From Chloroflexota bacterium (GTDB taxonomy: Bacteria; Chloroflexota; Anaerolineae; Anaerolineales; Anaerolineaceae), in contig SLTK01000007.1 of NCBI GenBank assembly GCA_004347695.1, positions 784,823-848,822 of the forward strand: a stretch of DNA of 64,000 nt. The letters are read 5' to 3'. Positions 34,813 to 43,356 of this stretch are shown here, in pieces; positions within the stretch are counted from its first letter, which is position 1, and each line of letters opens with the position of its first letter. Under the pieces are notes generated by a model. That model was not told the origin of the DNA and did not search any database. It worked only from the letters and a program-made list of their open reading frames with translations. Both the position numbers and the translations under genes were made by a program.

Positions 34813-35604
34813 CTAAAAGAAAAATCCGCGGGTCAGGGACAGGCCGCCCAAAAGGGATGCCACATAACCGGGGACAGATTGCAAAATCAGCAGCAGGAGC
34901 GCTGAGGTCAGCACCGCCGTCCAGGCTTTTCCGCGCGCAAGCCCGGTGAGCGGCAGTACCCCGATCATCAAAAGCACCACCTGCCAGATCCAGTAGATGT
35001 CCACAAATCCCAGAAGCGTGCGAATGAAGGCAGAGAAACCCTCTGCATCAGCGGCAATAAAGCCGGATACTCCAGCAGATTGAATCAGGCTGTGATTGGC
35101 AGAAATGGCAATCGCCTGGATGATGAAACGCAAGGCAATCGGTATGCTGGCCCAGGCCACCAGGTTGATTGCCTGACCGCTGCTGCCGCGGCTGCCGCTC
35201 AGCGTCAGAGCCAGGTGCAGGATGCTGCCCAGCAAGAACCAGGACAGCCAGATGCCAATCAGCGAACCCAATGCAGGAAAAAGGTAGATAAATATAGGAT
35301 TGGCTTTATTGCCCTGTGCAGCCAGATACTCTTCCTGCTGTTCGGGTCCCCAATATTGAAAATCCGGCGGCAACTCGCCGACCTGCTGCGCCTGCTCGGT
35401 GCGAATGGGTGCGCCAACCAGCACGAGCAGAATTGCCAGCACGCTCAGGATTAACATTGGCGCCAACCAGACGGGATGGTCGCGTTCGACGATTGTTTTT
35501 AACGTCCGGGCCGGGCGAAAAAACAACGCCGGCACCCACTCAAAGTGCAGGGGGCGCGGCTTTTTTGAACGATTTAGCGTGGCTTCCATTTCAGCTTCAG
35601 TCAT
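34813..35604 (-). CDS. Yip1-domain membrane protein
   Basis: A 263-residue protein with a cytoplasmic N-terminus (RPARTLKTIVERDHPVWLAPML) and about six membrane helices in the Yip1 fold. Bacterial Yip1 proteins often sit next to ABC exporters and S-layer or lipoprotein genes, but their function is not established. First gene of the four-gene minus-strand unit. The start ATG 35604 lies in a stretch without a strong ribosome site. Confidence 0.8.
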   Translation of the reverse strand: MTEAEMEATLNRSKKPRPLHFEWVPALFFRPARTLKTIVERDHPVWLAPMLILSVLAILLVLVGAPIRTEQAQQVGELPPDFQYWGPEQQEEYLAAQGNKANPIFIYLFPALGSLIGIWLSWFLLGSILHLALTLSGSRGSSGQAINLVAWASIPIALRFIIQAIAISANHSLIQSAGVSGFIAADAEGFSAFIRTLLGFVDIYWIWQVVLLMIGVLPLTGLARGKAWTAVLTSALLLLILQSVPGYVASLLGGLSLTRGFFF

Positions 35605-35887
35605 CAGTGGTCATGACCCTTTCGGACAAACCTAATCTGAACCTAATTTCAGCAATAATTCAAATCAATCCATGCCAAAACAATATCCTCATCCGCGGAG
35701 GACACAAAATAGACGGACAGCGGTTGGAGAAAGTTCCCGGAGAAACGACTCTGGATAAATGTTATTATAGTCAACAATCTGACTCCCTCACCACATGATA
35801 ATTACGACACATTTCAAGCGGCTTCGGGCTTTTATGGTTAAAATAATCCAGGAAAAAACTTCGCCGCAATCAAAGAAGGGAGTGGAT

Positions 35888-36604
35888 ATGCAATTGTTGG
35901 TTGGTATGGAAAATGGGGCGGATGGCAGGCCGCTGGCCTGGGCGCTGGATCACCCCGGCTGTTATGCTTATGGCGCCGATAGCGCAGAGGCGGTCGTCAA
36001 CCTGGCGCCGGCTTTTCTGGCTTTTAAAGCCTGGATCGGGCGCCACACACGTGAAAATTGGCTGGCAGACGTTCGAGATGTCGATGTGCGCCTCAGCGAG
36101 GTATGGGAGGTGTATAACATCGATGAGAATTACAATGCTACTCCGGACGGCAGCTATGAAGTCAACGCCTGGTTCCGCCATGATTGGAAACCGGTCACCC
36201 GGTTGGATGTCAGGCGCGGGCTGCAAGTGTTAGCCTTCAGCCGCGCTGACCTGTTGGAACTGGTGCAGGGTCTGCCAGATGAAATTCTCGACCGCACTTA
36301 CCCCAGGGAGCGCTGGAGCATCCGCGGGGTGATGGGTCACATTGCCAAGGCCGAGTGGTGGTACATGGACCGTCTGGAGCAGGCCGGCGTTGCTCGCAGC
36401 AGCCTGCCCGAAAATATATTTGAGCAACTGGCAGCCGTGCGGGCACAGTTGGAAAAAGTGTTACCCGGGCTGGAGGGCGTCAACCTGGTGCGCGGAGTGG
36501 ACGGCGAATTCTGGAGTCCGCGCAAGTTGTTACGGCGCAGCATCTGGCATGAACTCGACCACATCGAGCATATTCGCAAGTTATTGGCTTTTCCTACAGC
36601 CTAG
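35888..36604 (+). CDS. DinB-like protein with HicB-like N-terminal domain
   Basis: The predicted 238-residue protein begins with about 55 residues like a HicB-type fold (LLVGMENGADGRPLAWALDHPGCYAYGADSAEAV), then a linker and a DinB/YfiT-like four-helix bundle (about 100-238). The bundle keeps the metal-type histidines in GVMGHIAKAEWWYMD and WHELDHIEHIRKLL. DinB-fold proteins use such His residues for metal-dependent transfer of thiols. No HicA toxin gene is adjacent, so this is not a HicAB pair. Start ATG 35888 has AAGGGAG upstream. It is convergent with no neighbour and followed by the 243-bp repeat. Confidence 0.75.
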   Translation: MQLLVGMENGADGRPLAWALDHPGCYAYGADSAEAVVNLAPAFLAFKAWIGRHTRENWLADVRDVDVRLSEVWEVYNIDENYNATPDGSYEVNAWFRHDWKPVTRLDVRRGLQVLAFSRADLLELVQGLPDEILDRTYPRERWSIRGVMGHIAKAEWWYMDRLEQAGVARSSLPENIFEQLAAVRAQLEKVLPGLEGVNLVRGVDGEFWSPRKLLRRSIWHELDHIEHIRKLLAFPTA

Positions 36605-37095
36605 CGCCGCGGCGATAGTAATTTTTTTTGCCAGAAAAATCATGGTAGACGCCGTGAAAATTATTGTTTGGAACGAGCCTTTCGCAGCGTTTCGTAGGTT
36701 GGATCGAGGGCGTGCAAATTTTGCCATTCGGGAGTTTCGCTGGTAGCCCGAGATCCAACGCCTGCAGGCGATCGTGAATGTCGGATAACGGGGCTGCACA
36801 GGTAATGCCGTAAACGCGCCTATCATCGCCCCTCTATCCGACCTACAGAAACCTAAAGCTAGAAAATTTTTCGCCAGGAAAATCATGGTAGACGCCGTGA
36901 AAATTATTGTGTGGAACGAGCCTTTCGCAGCCTTTCGTAGGTTGGATCGAGGGCGTGCAAATTATTCCATTCGGGAGTTCACGCTGGTAGCCCGAGATCC
37001 AACGCTGGCAGCGATCATGAATGTCGGATAACGGGGCTGCACAGATAATGCCGTAACCGTACCTGTCGTCGCCCCTCTATCCGACCGACAGAGCC
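36605..37095. repeat. Tandem direct repeat of 243 bp
   Basis: Two copies of a unit (about 36630-36872 and 36873-37092, the second slightly shorter) share the landmark CATGGTAGACGCCGTG at 36641 and 36884, an offset of 243 bp. Each copy carries CGTAGGTTGGATCGAGGGCGTG, GAGATCCAACG and TCGGATAACGGGGCTGCACA, followed by CGCCCCTCTATCCGACC. The pairs GGTTGGATC/GATCCAAC and GTCGGATA/TATCCGAC are inverted, so each unit can fold. About 90 per cent identity by eye; no gene. Confidence 0.85.
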
Positions 37096-37563
37096 TTACT
37101 TCGTGGTCTTGAAACCAATCAGGCGGTGCGTTCCGTCGCAAAAGGGTTTGTTCTCCGAATGCCCGCAGCGGCATAATGCCGCGCGAGTATCTTCCCGGAT
37201 TACATGCCCACCGACTTCAATAATTTTCAACGGGCCGTGGATGAACAATGGGCCGTTCGGGCGGGCATCGATAGTCGTCTCGGCAGGTATGGATTCCTGC
37301 GTTCCGCCATCCAATCGCTCATAATGCAGCGCGCCGGTCGGGCAGGTTTCCACCACCCGGGCAATCCGGTCAGCCGTGTCCGCATCGACTGCCACCCACG
37401 GCCGGGCTTGTGGGTCGAATACCTTTGGCAGGCCGCGGAAGCAATTCCCTACGTGAATGCAAAGACTTGGCTCCCAATAAATCGCGATCTGGTCATTTTT
37501 ATACACCCGCTCCACGCCGGGGTGCTTACGCTCTTCTTGCTTTTTCTGGACATCATTTTCCAT
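37096..37563 (-). CDS. Ferredoxin-like/CDGSH iron-sulfur protein
   Basis: A 155-residue protein with an N-terminal divergent 4Fe-4S domain (Fer4_19 type; LCIHVGNCFRGLP and VETCPTGAL) and a C-terminal CDGSH iron-sulfur domain, CRCGHSENKPFCDGTH (C-x-C-x8-C-x3-H pattern), binding a 2Fe-2S cluster. The two clusters would give an electron-transfer protein. Its neighbour in the minus-strand direction upstream is a DsrE protein. The electron partner is unknown. Confidence 0.88.
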   Translation of the reverse strand: MENDVQKKQEERKHPGVERVYKNDQIAIYWEPSLCIHVGNCFRGLPKVFDPQARPWVAVDADTADRIARVVETCPTGALHYERLDGGTQESIPAETTIDARPNGPLFIHGPLKIIEVGGHVIREDTRAALCRCGHSENKPFCDGTHRLIGFKTTK

Positions 37564-37607
37564 AGACTTTTGAAACCTTCCGAATTGGATACAGTAACCT
37601 GGCGAAA

Positions 37608-37961
37608 TCAGAATGTCAGCACCTTGTCAGCTTCGACGGTCCACTGGGTCAATTGGCTCATGGTGCTATGTTCCACCCCGTCGATTAAAGGCAAAGCGCG
37701 GATGCCACGGGCGTCCGCACAGGTACCGCAGGTTTTGATCAGCCCACCCCTGCCTATTACCGAACGCAGCATTCGCTCTATATTGTAATAGCCCTGTGGG
37801 GTGGTTTGATTCGGCAATGCGCAGGTGACGGCATCCGCCATCAAAAACACCTGCACTTCCACGCCGGTGTGCTCCTTTTGCGCTGTCATCGCCATACGCA
37901 GCGCGTTATATGCCTTCTCGGAACCGTAGGGAGCATCGTTGATAATAAACAAAATTTTCAT
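37608..37961 (-). CDS. DsrE/DsrF-like protein
   Basis: A 117-residue protein with the DsrE fold: MKILFIINDAPYGSEKAYNALRMAMTA, the strand VQVFLMADAV, then LIKTCGTCADARGI with a Cys pair at the position of the conserved Cys of DsrE-type sulfur carriers. The family moves sulfane sulfur or acts in redox. ATG 37961 with AAGAG upstream is chosen over a GTG 6 bp before. It lies 44 bp upstream of the ferredoxin/CDGSH gene and probably shares its transcript. Confidence 0.85.
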   Translation of the reverse strand: MKILFIINDAPYGSEKAYNALRMAMTAQKEHTGVEVQVFLMADAVTCALPNQTTPQGYYNIERMLRSVIGRGGLIKTCGTCADARGIRALPLIDGVEHSTMSQLTQWTVEADKVLTF

Positions 37962-38020
37962 ATTCACTCTTATAGCAAGATCGAAAATTCTTGCAATCGA
38001 TAATTAATAAGGTGGAGGAC

Positions 38021-39301
38021 CTAGTCAATGACTTTGATCAGGTGGTAATTCTTTTTGCCGCGCCGGATGACCAGAAAGCCGCCTTCCAGCAGGTCGTTGA
38101 CCGTGACGGTCTGGGCTGCATCACTCACCCGGCGGTTGTTAAGGTTAACCCCGCCTTCGGTGACCGCCCGGCGTGCTTCGCCCTTCGACTGGGTAACACC
38201 GCTGTCTGCCAGCACATCGATCACCGCCATGCCGCCACCCGCAAGGCGTTCCCGCGTCAGGGTGCTGGAGGGAACGTCCGCGAAAATGTCTTCGATTTCA
38301 GCCGCGCTCAAGCCGTCCATCGCGCCGCCAAACAGCACCTGAGCTGCCTGCTCAGCTTTGGCCAGGGCCGTATTGCCATGCACAGTCAGAGTCATTTCGC
38401 GGGCCAGCCGCCGCTGGGCCTCGCGCTGCTCAGGGTGCGCCGCGACTGCCTGTTCCAGTTCCTGAATTTCTGCCTGGGCCAGAAAGGTGAAATATTTCAG
38501 GTACGGTACAACGTCGCGGTCATCCGTGTTCAGCCAGAACTGGTAGAAGCGGTACGGCGAGGTGCGCTCCGCCGACAACCAGACCGAGCCCGATTCGGTC
38601 TTGCCAAATTTCGAGCCGTCTGATTTGGTAATCAATGGATATACCATACCGTAAGCGCTCCCGCCAATCGCGCGGCGAATCAATTCCGCGCCCGCCGTGA
38701 TGTTGCCCCACTGGTCCGAGCCGCCGGTTTGCAGTTTGCAGCCTTCATGCTGGTAGAGGTGCAAAAAGTCATAGGATTGCATCAGCATATAGCTAAATTC
38801 GGTGAAGGAAAGCCCTTCCTCGCGTTCCAGACGGGTTTTGACCGAATCTTTATTGATCATGGCGTTGATGGTGAAGTGCTTGCCAATATCGCGCAGGAAA
38901 TTTACCAGATTGAGGTTCAACAGCCAGTCAGCGTTGTTCATTACCCGCGCCGGGTTGGCCTTTACGTCAAAATCGAGGAAATGCGCCAGTTGTTTTTTGA
39001 TCGAATCCACATTGGCTTCTACTTCTTCGCGCGTGATCAACTTGCGTTCGGTGGCCTTGCCGCTTGGATCGCCGATCATGGTTGTCCCGCCGCCGGCCAA
39101 AGCGATGGGATGGTGCCCAAAGCGTTGCAAACGCGCCAGCGCGATTAACGGCACCATATGCCCGATGTGAAGGGAATCGGCGGTGGCGTCAAAACCGTTA
39201 TAGATGGTCACCTTTTCGCGGGCCAACAGGTCCTGCACACCTTCGACATAGTCGTAAACCATGCCGCGCCATTTTAATTCTTCAAAAACATCGGGGGACA
39301 T
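38021..39301 (-). CDS. tyrS: Tyrosyl-tRNA synthetase
   Basis: The predicted 426-residue class I synthetase attaches Tyr to tRNA-Tyr. It has the HIGH signature (HIGHM), the Tyr-binding segment YNGFDATADSLH, KFGKT as the KMSKS-type loop, and the C-terminal S4 RNA-binding domain (GGMAVIDVLADSG... VNLNNRRVSD). ATG 39301 with AAGG upstream is preferred over an ATG-less extension. The leader has no T-box element that I can recognise. Length is normal for the family. Confidence 0.96.
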   Translation of the reverse strand: MSPDVFEELKWRGMVYDYVEGVQDLLAREKVTIYNGFDATADSLHIGHMVPLIALARLQRFGHHPIALAGGGTTMIGDPSGKATERKLITREEVEANVDSIKKQLAHFLDFDVKANPARVMNNADWLLNLNLVNFLRDIGKHFTINAMINKDSVKTRLEREEGLSFTEFSYMLMQSYDFLHLYQHEGCKLQTGGSDQWGNITAGAELIRRAIGGSAYGMVYPLITKSDGSKFGKTESGSVWLSAERTSPYRFYQFWLNTDDRDVVPYLKYFTFLAQAEIQELEQAVAAHPEQREAQRRLAREMTLTVHGNTALAKAEQAAQVLFGGAMDGLSAAEIEDIFADVPSSTLTRERLAGGGMAVIDVLADSGVTQSKGEARRAVTEGGVNLNNRRVSDAAQTVTVNDLLEGGFLVIRRGKKNYHLIKVID

Positions 39302-39603
39302 AATAAACCTTCCAGGGCACACAAAATGAACAAACTGCCCTCATTTTAACACGATTTAGCCGTGTTTTCTTTATAAGCACCTGAGGCGGTCTACCTGTTC
39401 GTGACCATGACCAACCCGTGCTTCTTGTATCTCTATAAACATCCCCCGCTCTTTGGTACCGTAAGACCTCAACCTGTTTCCGGGACAAGCACAGGACCAA
39501 AATTCCTCTCCCTTCCAGGGAGAGGTAAGGTGAGGGTGGTTATGAAGGATACAGTCCTGAGTCTGATTTCAAGAATTGCTCATGACACAAGGATTCAGAC
39601 TCA
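39302..39603. repeat. Intergenic repeat with inverted arms
   Basis: The arms GGAGAGGTAAGGTGAGGGTG (39519-39537) and CATCACCCTGCCTCTCC (39602-39618) face each other, with CTGAGTCTGA and TTCAGACTCATC inside. The right arm continues into the 3' end of the acyltransferase gene. No separate gene. Confidence 0.65.
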
Positions 39604-40515
39604 TCACCCTGCCTCTCCCCGAAAAAAACCGGGGAGAGGAGTCCTGTTGTGTTCCGCCAGCAAAGTCCGGGCGCGGGTAATGATGCTATCCATCCAACGC
39701 CCGCTGCTTTCCGATTGCAACTGGGTTGTGGCAACTGGTGGGGCAAAACTGATGCGCGGGAAGACGTCTGGCTTTTTGCCGGTGATAAGCTGCCAGATAA
39801 CCTGAGTGAACTCGGCAATGCGCCGGCGGTCGATGGGATGCCTGCGCAGGTACGTCAGTGGATGGCGGGCAAAACGTTGCATCAATACCCCGCTAACCAT
39901 CGCCAACGTCAACTGTGTTTCAGGGACTTTTCGCAGCATAATCTCCAGACTGGATGACCAGTTTTGCAGGTTTTCCGCAGAACCGGTTTGTACCAGCGGG
40001 TCGGGGTCGATACGTCCCGTACCAAATTGGATCAGGGCTCCACCGGTTCGCAGGTGTTCGATCGCCGCCCGTAATGCGCTCATGCGAAGGTCGGGATTGG
40101 GACTGACAAAAATCATGTGCTGCTGGATACTCTCCAGCGCATGATAGAAGGGAATTTCATAAACGATAATTTTTACGTCCGGACGTTGGATACTGGCAGC
40201 CAATGCGGCTGAATCATACGCGCCAGGGTGATTGGAGGCGACAATCAACGGGCCCTCAGGAGGTAGATTCTCCAACCCCCTGGCATGCACCTGCACCGAA
40301 AGGTTTTTCAGCAATTCCTGGCCTGCACCGTGAAGGCCACGATCCCGGGCAGCCTGGTCCGCCGATGAAAAGATGTTGGCAAAACGCTGCGTCGGCAGGC
40401 GCAGCAACCAGCCGAAATTACGGCGCAGCAGGCCGGTTTTCGGCATTCCCAGCGCCAGGAAGACTTCGTCGGTTATGCGTTCGCGCAGCAGTCGGACCTG
40501 TGCAGCAGTACTCAT
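39604..40515 (-). CDS. PlsC-like 1-acyl-glycerol-3-phosphate acyltransferase
   Basis: A 303-residue protein with the H-x4-D catalytic motif (NHPGAYD near residue 92) and the loop LIQFGTGRIDP in place of the usual EGTR. It lacks membrane helices that can be seen with confidence. PlsC enzymes add the second fatty acid in phosphatidic acid synthesis. The final residues (PLPGFFRGEAG) are encoded inside the repeat element at 39.5-39.6 kb, so the gene's 3' end has been replaced or extended by it. Start ATG 40515 has GAGGAGG upstream. Confidence 0.78.
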   Translation of the reverse strand: MSTAAQVRLLRERITDEVFLALGMPKTGLLRRNFGWLLRLPTQRFANIFSSADQAARDRGLHGAGQELLKNLSVQVHARGLENLPPEGPLIVASNHPGAYDSAALAASIQRPDVKIIVYEIPFYHALESIQQHMIFVSPNPDLRMSALRAAIEHLRTGGALIQFGTGRIDPDPLVQTGSAENLQNWSSSLEIMLRKVPETQLTLAMVSGVLMQRFARHPLTYLRRHPIDRRRIAEFTQVIWQLITGKKPDVFPRISFAPPVATTQLQSESSGRWMDSIITRARTLLAEHNRTPLPGFFRGEAG

Positions 40516-40601
40516 TGCTGCCCTCCTCGAATGTGTATACCTATTAACCTAAAGACCCATTCGGGGTTACGCGACCATCCAGACTTAAAGGCATACCCTA
40601 T

Positions 40602-40636
40602 AAAAAAAGCTCCCGGAGGGAAACACCCTCCAGGAG
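40602..40636 (-). terminator. Intrinsic terminator of the 29-residue peptide gene
   Basis: On the minus strand GCTCC-GGAGGG and CCCTCC-GGAGC form a stem followed by a run of seven T. It lies 150 bp downstream of the stop codon of the small gene. Confidence 0.75.
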
Positions 40637-40786
40637 CAATAATCAGAAAGAGACCAACAGGCACCCATACCGGGCGCTGCCACCCGATTTACCGGCGCAG
40701 AAAAGTATCCCGCTTTTGAGAAGGGCGCTTCCCATCAAGGGGTGTGATCGACGAGCAGTCAGTTGAATGGATCATGCCTTGGCGCA

Positions 40787-40876
40787 TTATTTATCCGAGG
40801 ACTGAAAAGTAACCAGGCTCAACGCCAGGAACACCACGCCAACTCCTGCCACTACCAAATAAACCACAGTTGCCAT
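40787..40876 (-). CDS. 29-residue membrane peptide
   Basis: ATG 40876 to TAA 40787 encodes 29 residues: MATVVYLVVAGVGVVFLALS followed by LVTFQSSDK. It is a single hydrophobic helix with a polar C-terminus. Upstream lies an unusually strong ribosome-binding region, AGGAGGAGGAGG, and the gene has its own terminator 150 bp downstream. It resembles KdpF in length only; no kdpA follows. The long untranslated tail (40637-40786) is rich in hairpins. It is likely a real small membrane protein but no function can be given. Confidence 0.6.
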   Translation of the reverse strand: MATVVYLVVAGVGVVFLALSLVTFQSSDK

Positions 40877-41454
40877 TTCATACCTCCTCCTCCTGAAGGA
40901 CGTAACTCCGCAGGCCAAAACGCGGGAGAAACCAGCGCGTCAGGAGGTTCGTTAAATAAAACCCTCACTATGCGAATAAGCTTCGCAATTGAGAAGGCAA
41001 ACCTGATATCTGGGTGGGAGCGTTTTTCCGGCCGGCGTGCCAGATAATCTGCTCAGTTTCGCCCCCTGAACTTGCGCTGTTTCTTGTATTTATTATACAA
41101 CGTTTGTTCTATAATACAACTAACAGTTCTGCAAATAGAACAGGCAGCAGCGCTTATTAACGGGGCGTCCATCAATCAGGGAACCACCATTCTCTTTACT
41201 ATATATACGCTTGGAAGCACTGAATAGTTCCCAAATCAGAGAAAATTCAAAATGGATAATGATGGTTAGTGGCAGCTCGCGAGCCGCCCGTGAATTACTC
41301 TCGGTTGTCGTAAGGACAGGTTGGGTTGCCCACACGACACTCAGTAAGCTGTTGGATTTCTGGGCTACAGAGAAGACTATTAACCAAATCAGGTTGGCTG
41401 CCCCTCAATCCAACCTACCTTCCATTTTTTCAACGGTTGGTGTGCACCATCCTG
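40877..41454. other. Gene-free interval upstream of the small peptide gene
   Basis: I see no longer gene. The 220 bp before the peptide gene would be its leader. The region near 41380-41420 (CAGGTTGGCTGCCCCTCAATCCAACCTACC) shares the TTGGAT/ATCCAACC motifs of the 243-bp repeat and of 62.6 kb. The remainder has no recognisable feature. Confidence 0.5.
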
Positions 41455-41489
41455 AAAAAAAGAGCCGGTTTTGCGCCGGCTCTTTTTTG
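41455..41489. terminator. Bidirectional terminator after Tad cassette 1
   Basis: AAGAGCCGG and CCGGCTCTT form a stem with A run on one side and T run on the other. It lies 16 bp after the end of the TadG-like gene and can stop transcription from the minus strand. Confidence 0.8.
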
Positions 41490-41505
41490 CTGATATCCAG
41501 AATGC

Positions 41506-42867
41506 TTACTTCTGCACTTGCAGATAGGAGGTCATCCCATAATCCCGGTCCGGATCATAGGTAATGTTCAGGTATGAGGTACCGTTTATTTTGACCGCAT
41601 TCCCGATGATGGTTACAAACATATTCGTCTGCGAACTGGAATCCGATGTACCGTTAACTGTAACTTCACTGGACGGCATATACATCGTCCCGGCAAACAC
41701 ATTATTGGCCCCACCATTGATCTTTACGTCGGCAACAACCCCCGGCGGGATATACAACAACACGTCTTCGATGGCGCCGCTGGGCGGAGGATTAATGGGG
41801 TCCTCATAGCCATTGGGGGCTGCAATGGTGGAGTCGGCGCCGCCGTTGATCGTCAAACTGGTGCCGGTATAGTAAATGGTAACCCCATCGCCAACACCAC
41901 CGGGTTGTTCAGGTCCTACAATCCAGGCCGAGGAACTCATGCTTACTGTTCCTTTGATGCAGTACAACCCGGCATTTAATTTTACGGGCACATTAAAATC
42001 CCAGTCGTCATAATTACCGGGTTCAATTAATCGCGGATCATTGGCAGGATCGACAGTAGTGAATTTCAGGTCGTCATAGGCATCCGTTTTCGAGCATAAA
42101 TCTTCAGGATACGGGATGAGCCTGACATCTGTCAGCGGGTGATAATCGGGCTGCGGAGCCGGAATTGGGTTGGATATTCCGGTAACATAACCGCTGTGAT
42201 AGTAATTGACTCCGCCGCCAGTAATATCGATCTTGGCATTACCATTCCGCTCTACACAAGAATTCGACCAGATTCCACCATTAATCAGAAAGGTTTCATT
42301 GTTACCCGAAATCCAAACTCCATCCGCGTTGGCCTGGCAATCCTTGCTCAAGGATACGATTGCCGAACCATCACCGGCATTGATACCGGGTTTAACCCTG
42401 GTAACGGATGAAACCGTGTTGCGCATGGGGGCGCCGGTAAATAGCTGCACAAAGGAAGTCGTGGTATCGCGCGTCAGCATCACAAACACATCGACATATT
42501 CGCCGGTGGCGCTGCAGGTGATATCAACCCCATTATTATGTTCACCGGTTCCCAGGTTGTTGTTCTTTGCAATGGTAAAGTCGTTCGCTGCAGCCTTACT
42601 GATGGCTGCCGAATAACCATCCGCAATTCCTGAAACCAACGGGCTGCATTCAAACTGGGCGGAGGTCATGTTCAGGCCTTCAACCACGCTTGCCACAACT
42701 CCCGCGCCTGCCAGGCTGGCTGCGTCGGCGGAACTTTGCATATACCGCCTGTCCGCATAGATCATGCCCCCATCCACAGCCAGGGCAGTAAAGCCTAACA
42801 GACCCACTAAAACCAGCGCCATAAGCACCAGGATCTGACCTTTCTCGGAAAAATGTTTTGCATTCAT
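41506..42867 (-). CDS. TadG-like protein, cassette 1
   Basis: The predicted 453-residue protein has the N-terminal motif EKGQILVLMALVLVGLLGFTALAVDGGMIYADRRYMQSSADAASLAGA split here as the TadG-like prepilin/anchor segment (about 7-50), then a long extracellular beta-rich region with two cysteine pairs. The region near residues 330-440 (GLYCIKGTVSM..., VTIYYTGTSLTINGGA) repeats Gly/Asn patterns reminiscent of beta-helices. TadG-type proteins act in tight-adherence pilus assembly. Start ATG 42867 has AGGGAGGG upstream. A paralogue lies at 44521-45918; no TadA/TadB/TadC or Flp genes are in the window. Confidence 0.85.
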   Translation of the reverse strand: MNAKHFSEKGQILVLMALVLVGLLGFTALAVDGGMIYADRRYMQSSADAASLAGAGVVASVVEGLNMTSAQFECSPLVSGIADGYSAAISKAAANDFTIAKNNNLGTGEHNNGVDITCSATGEYVDVFVMLTRDTTTSFVQLFTGAPMRNTVSSVTRVKPGINAGDGSAIVSLSKDCQANADGVWISGNNETFLINGGIWSNSCVERNGNAKIDITGGGVNYYHSGYVTGISNPIPAPQPDYHPLTDVRLIPYPEDLCSKTDAYDDLKFTTVDPANDPRLIEPGNYDDWDFNVPVKLNAGLYCIKGTVSMSSSAWIVGPEQPGGVGDGVTIYYTGTSLTINGGADSTIAAPNGYEDPINPPPSGAIEDVLLYIPPGVVADVKINGGANNVFAGTMYMPSSEVTVNGTSDSSSQTNMFVTIIGNAVKINGTSYLNITYDPDRDYGMTSYLQVQK

Positions 42868-42889
42868 AATAGCCCTCCCTAACGGGACA

Positions 42890-43342
42890 TTAATTGCATG
42901 CCGGCCGAACAATACGATCTTTGATTTCAACATGCATCGGCACCGTTGGCCCGGTAAAAGCGGATAGCAACGGCATGGTGACACTAAAATTGTGGTCGAT
43001 CGATATAAGAATTTCTTTATTCTCACAACCATGCGCAGGGCGGGCCAAGCTCTTGTCCGCAGTCCAGGCCGCTTCACAACTCATCCCATCCACCAGAACG
43101 ACCACGTTATAGGTGTTATCAGGCATGTTTTGCGTAGCTCTTTCTATGATCTGGCCGCAGTAACTTGGATACACAGCTCCGTAACCAGCACCTTCCTGGG
43201 CAGCATCGCGCATGGTCAGGTACTCAAACATCATGCGGCCAAGATCAACGACCCCGGCCAGAAGAATGAGGATAAATACCAGTACCAACGCCAGTTCCAT
43301 CAAGCTTTGACCTTTTTCAGTGGTTCTGTTCATCTTTTTCAT
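42890..43342 (-). CDS. TadE-like protein (short), cassette 1
   Basis: A 150-residue protein with the TadE-like N-terminal segment EKGQSLMELALVLVFILILLAGVVDLGRMMFEYLTMRDAAQEGA, here cited as the motif GQSLMELALV followed by GVVDLGRM. The rest is extracellular and contains cysteines (SYCGQII, GMSCEAA, HGCENK). TadE proteins are pseudopilins that are processed by a prepilin peptidase. Start ATG 43342; ATG 43333 is also possible. It sits between the longer TadE-like gene and the TadG-like gene. Confidence 0.85.
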   Translation of the reverse strand: MKKMNRTTEKGQSLMELALVLVFILILLAGVVDLGRMMFEYLTMRDAAQEGAGYGAVYPSYCGQIIERATQNMPDNTYNVVVLVDGMSCEAAWTADKSLARPAHGCENKEILISIDHNFSVTMPLLSAFTGPTVPMHVEIKDRIVRPACN

Positions 43343-43356
43343 CTTTGCTCTCAAAA

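Noticed and set aside
35795..35887. An N-terminal extension of the DinB-like protein from 35795
   Set aside because: The ATG at 35888 has a good ribosome site (AAGGGAG) and starts the conserved domain; the extension is unconserved-looking.
35888..36604. A HicAB toxin-antitoxin pair
   Set aside because: Only a HicB-like domain is present and no HicA-like gene is adjacent.
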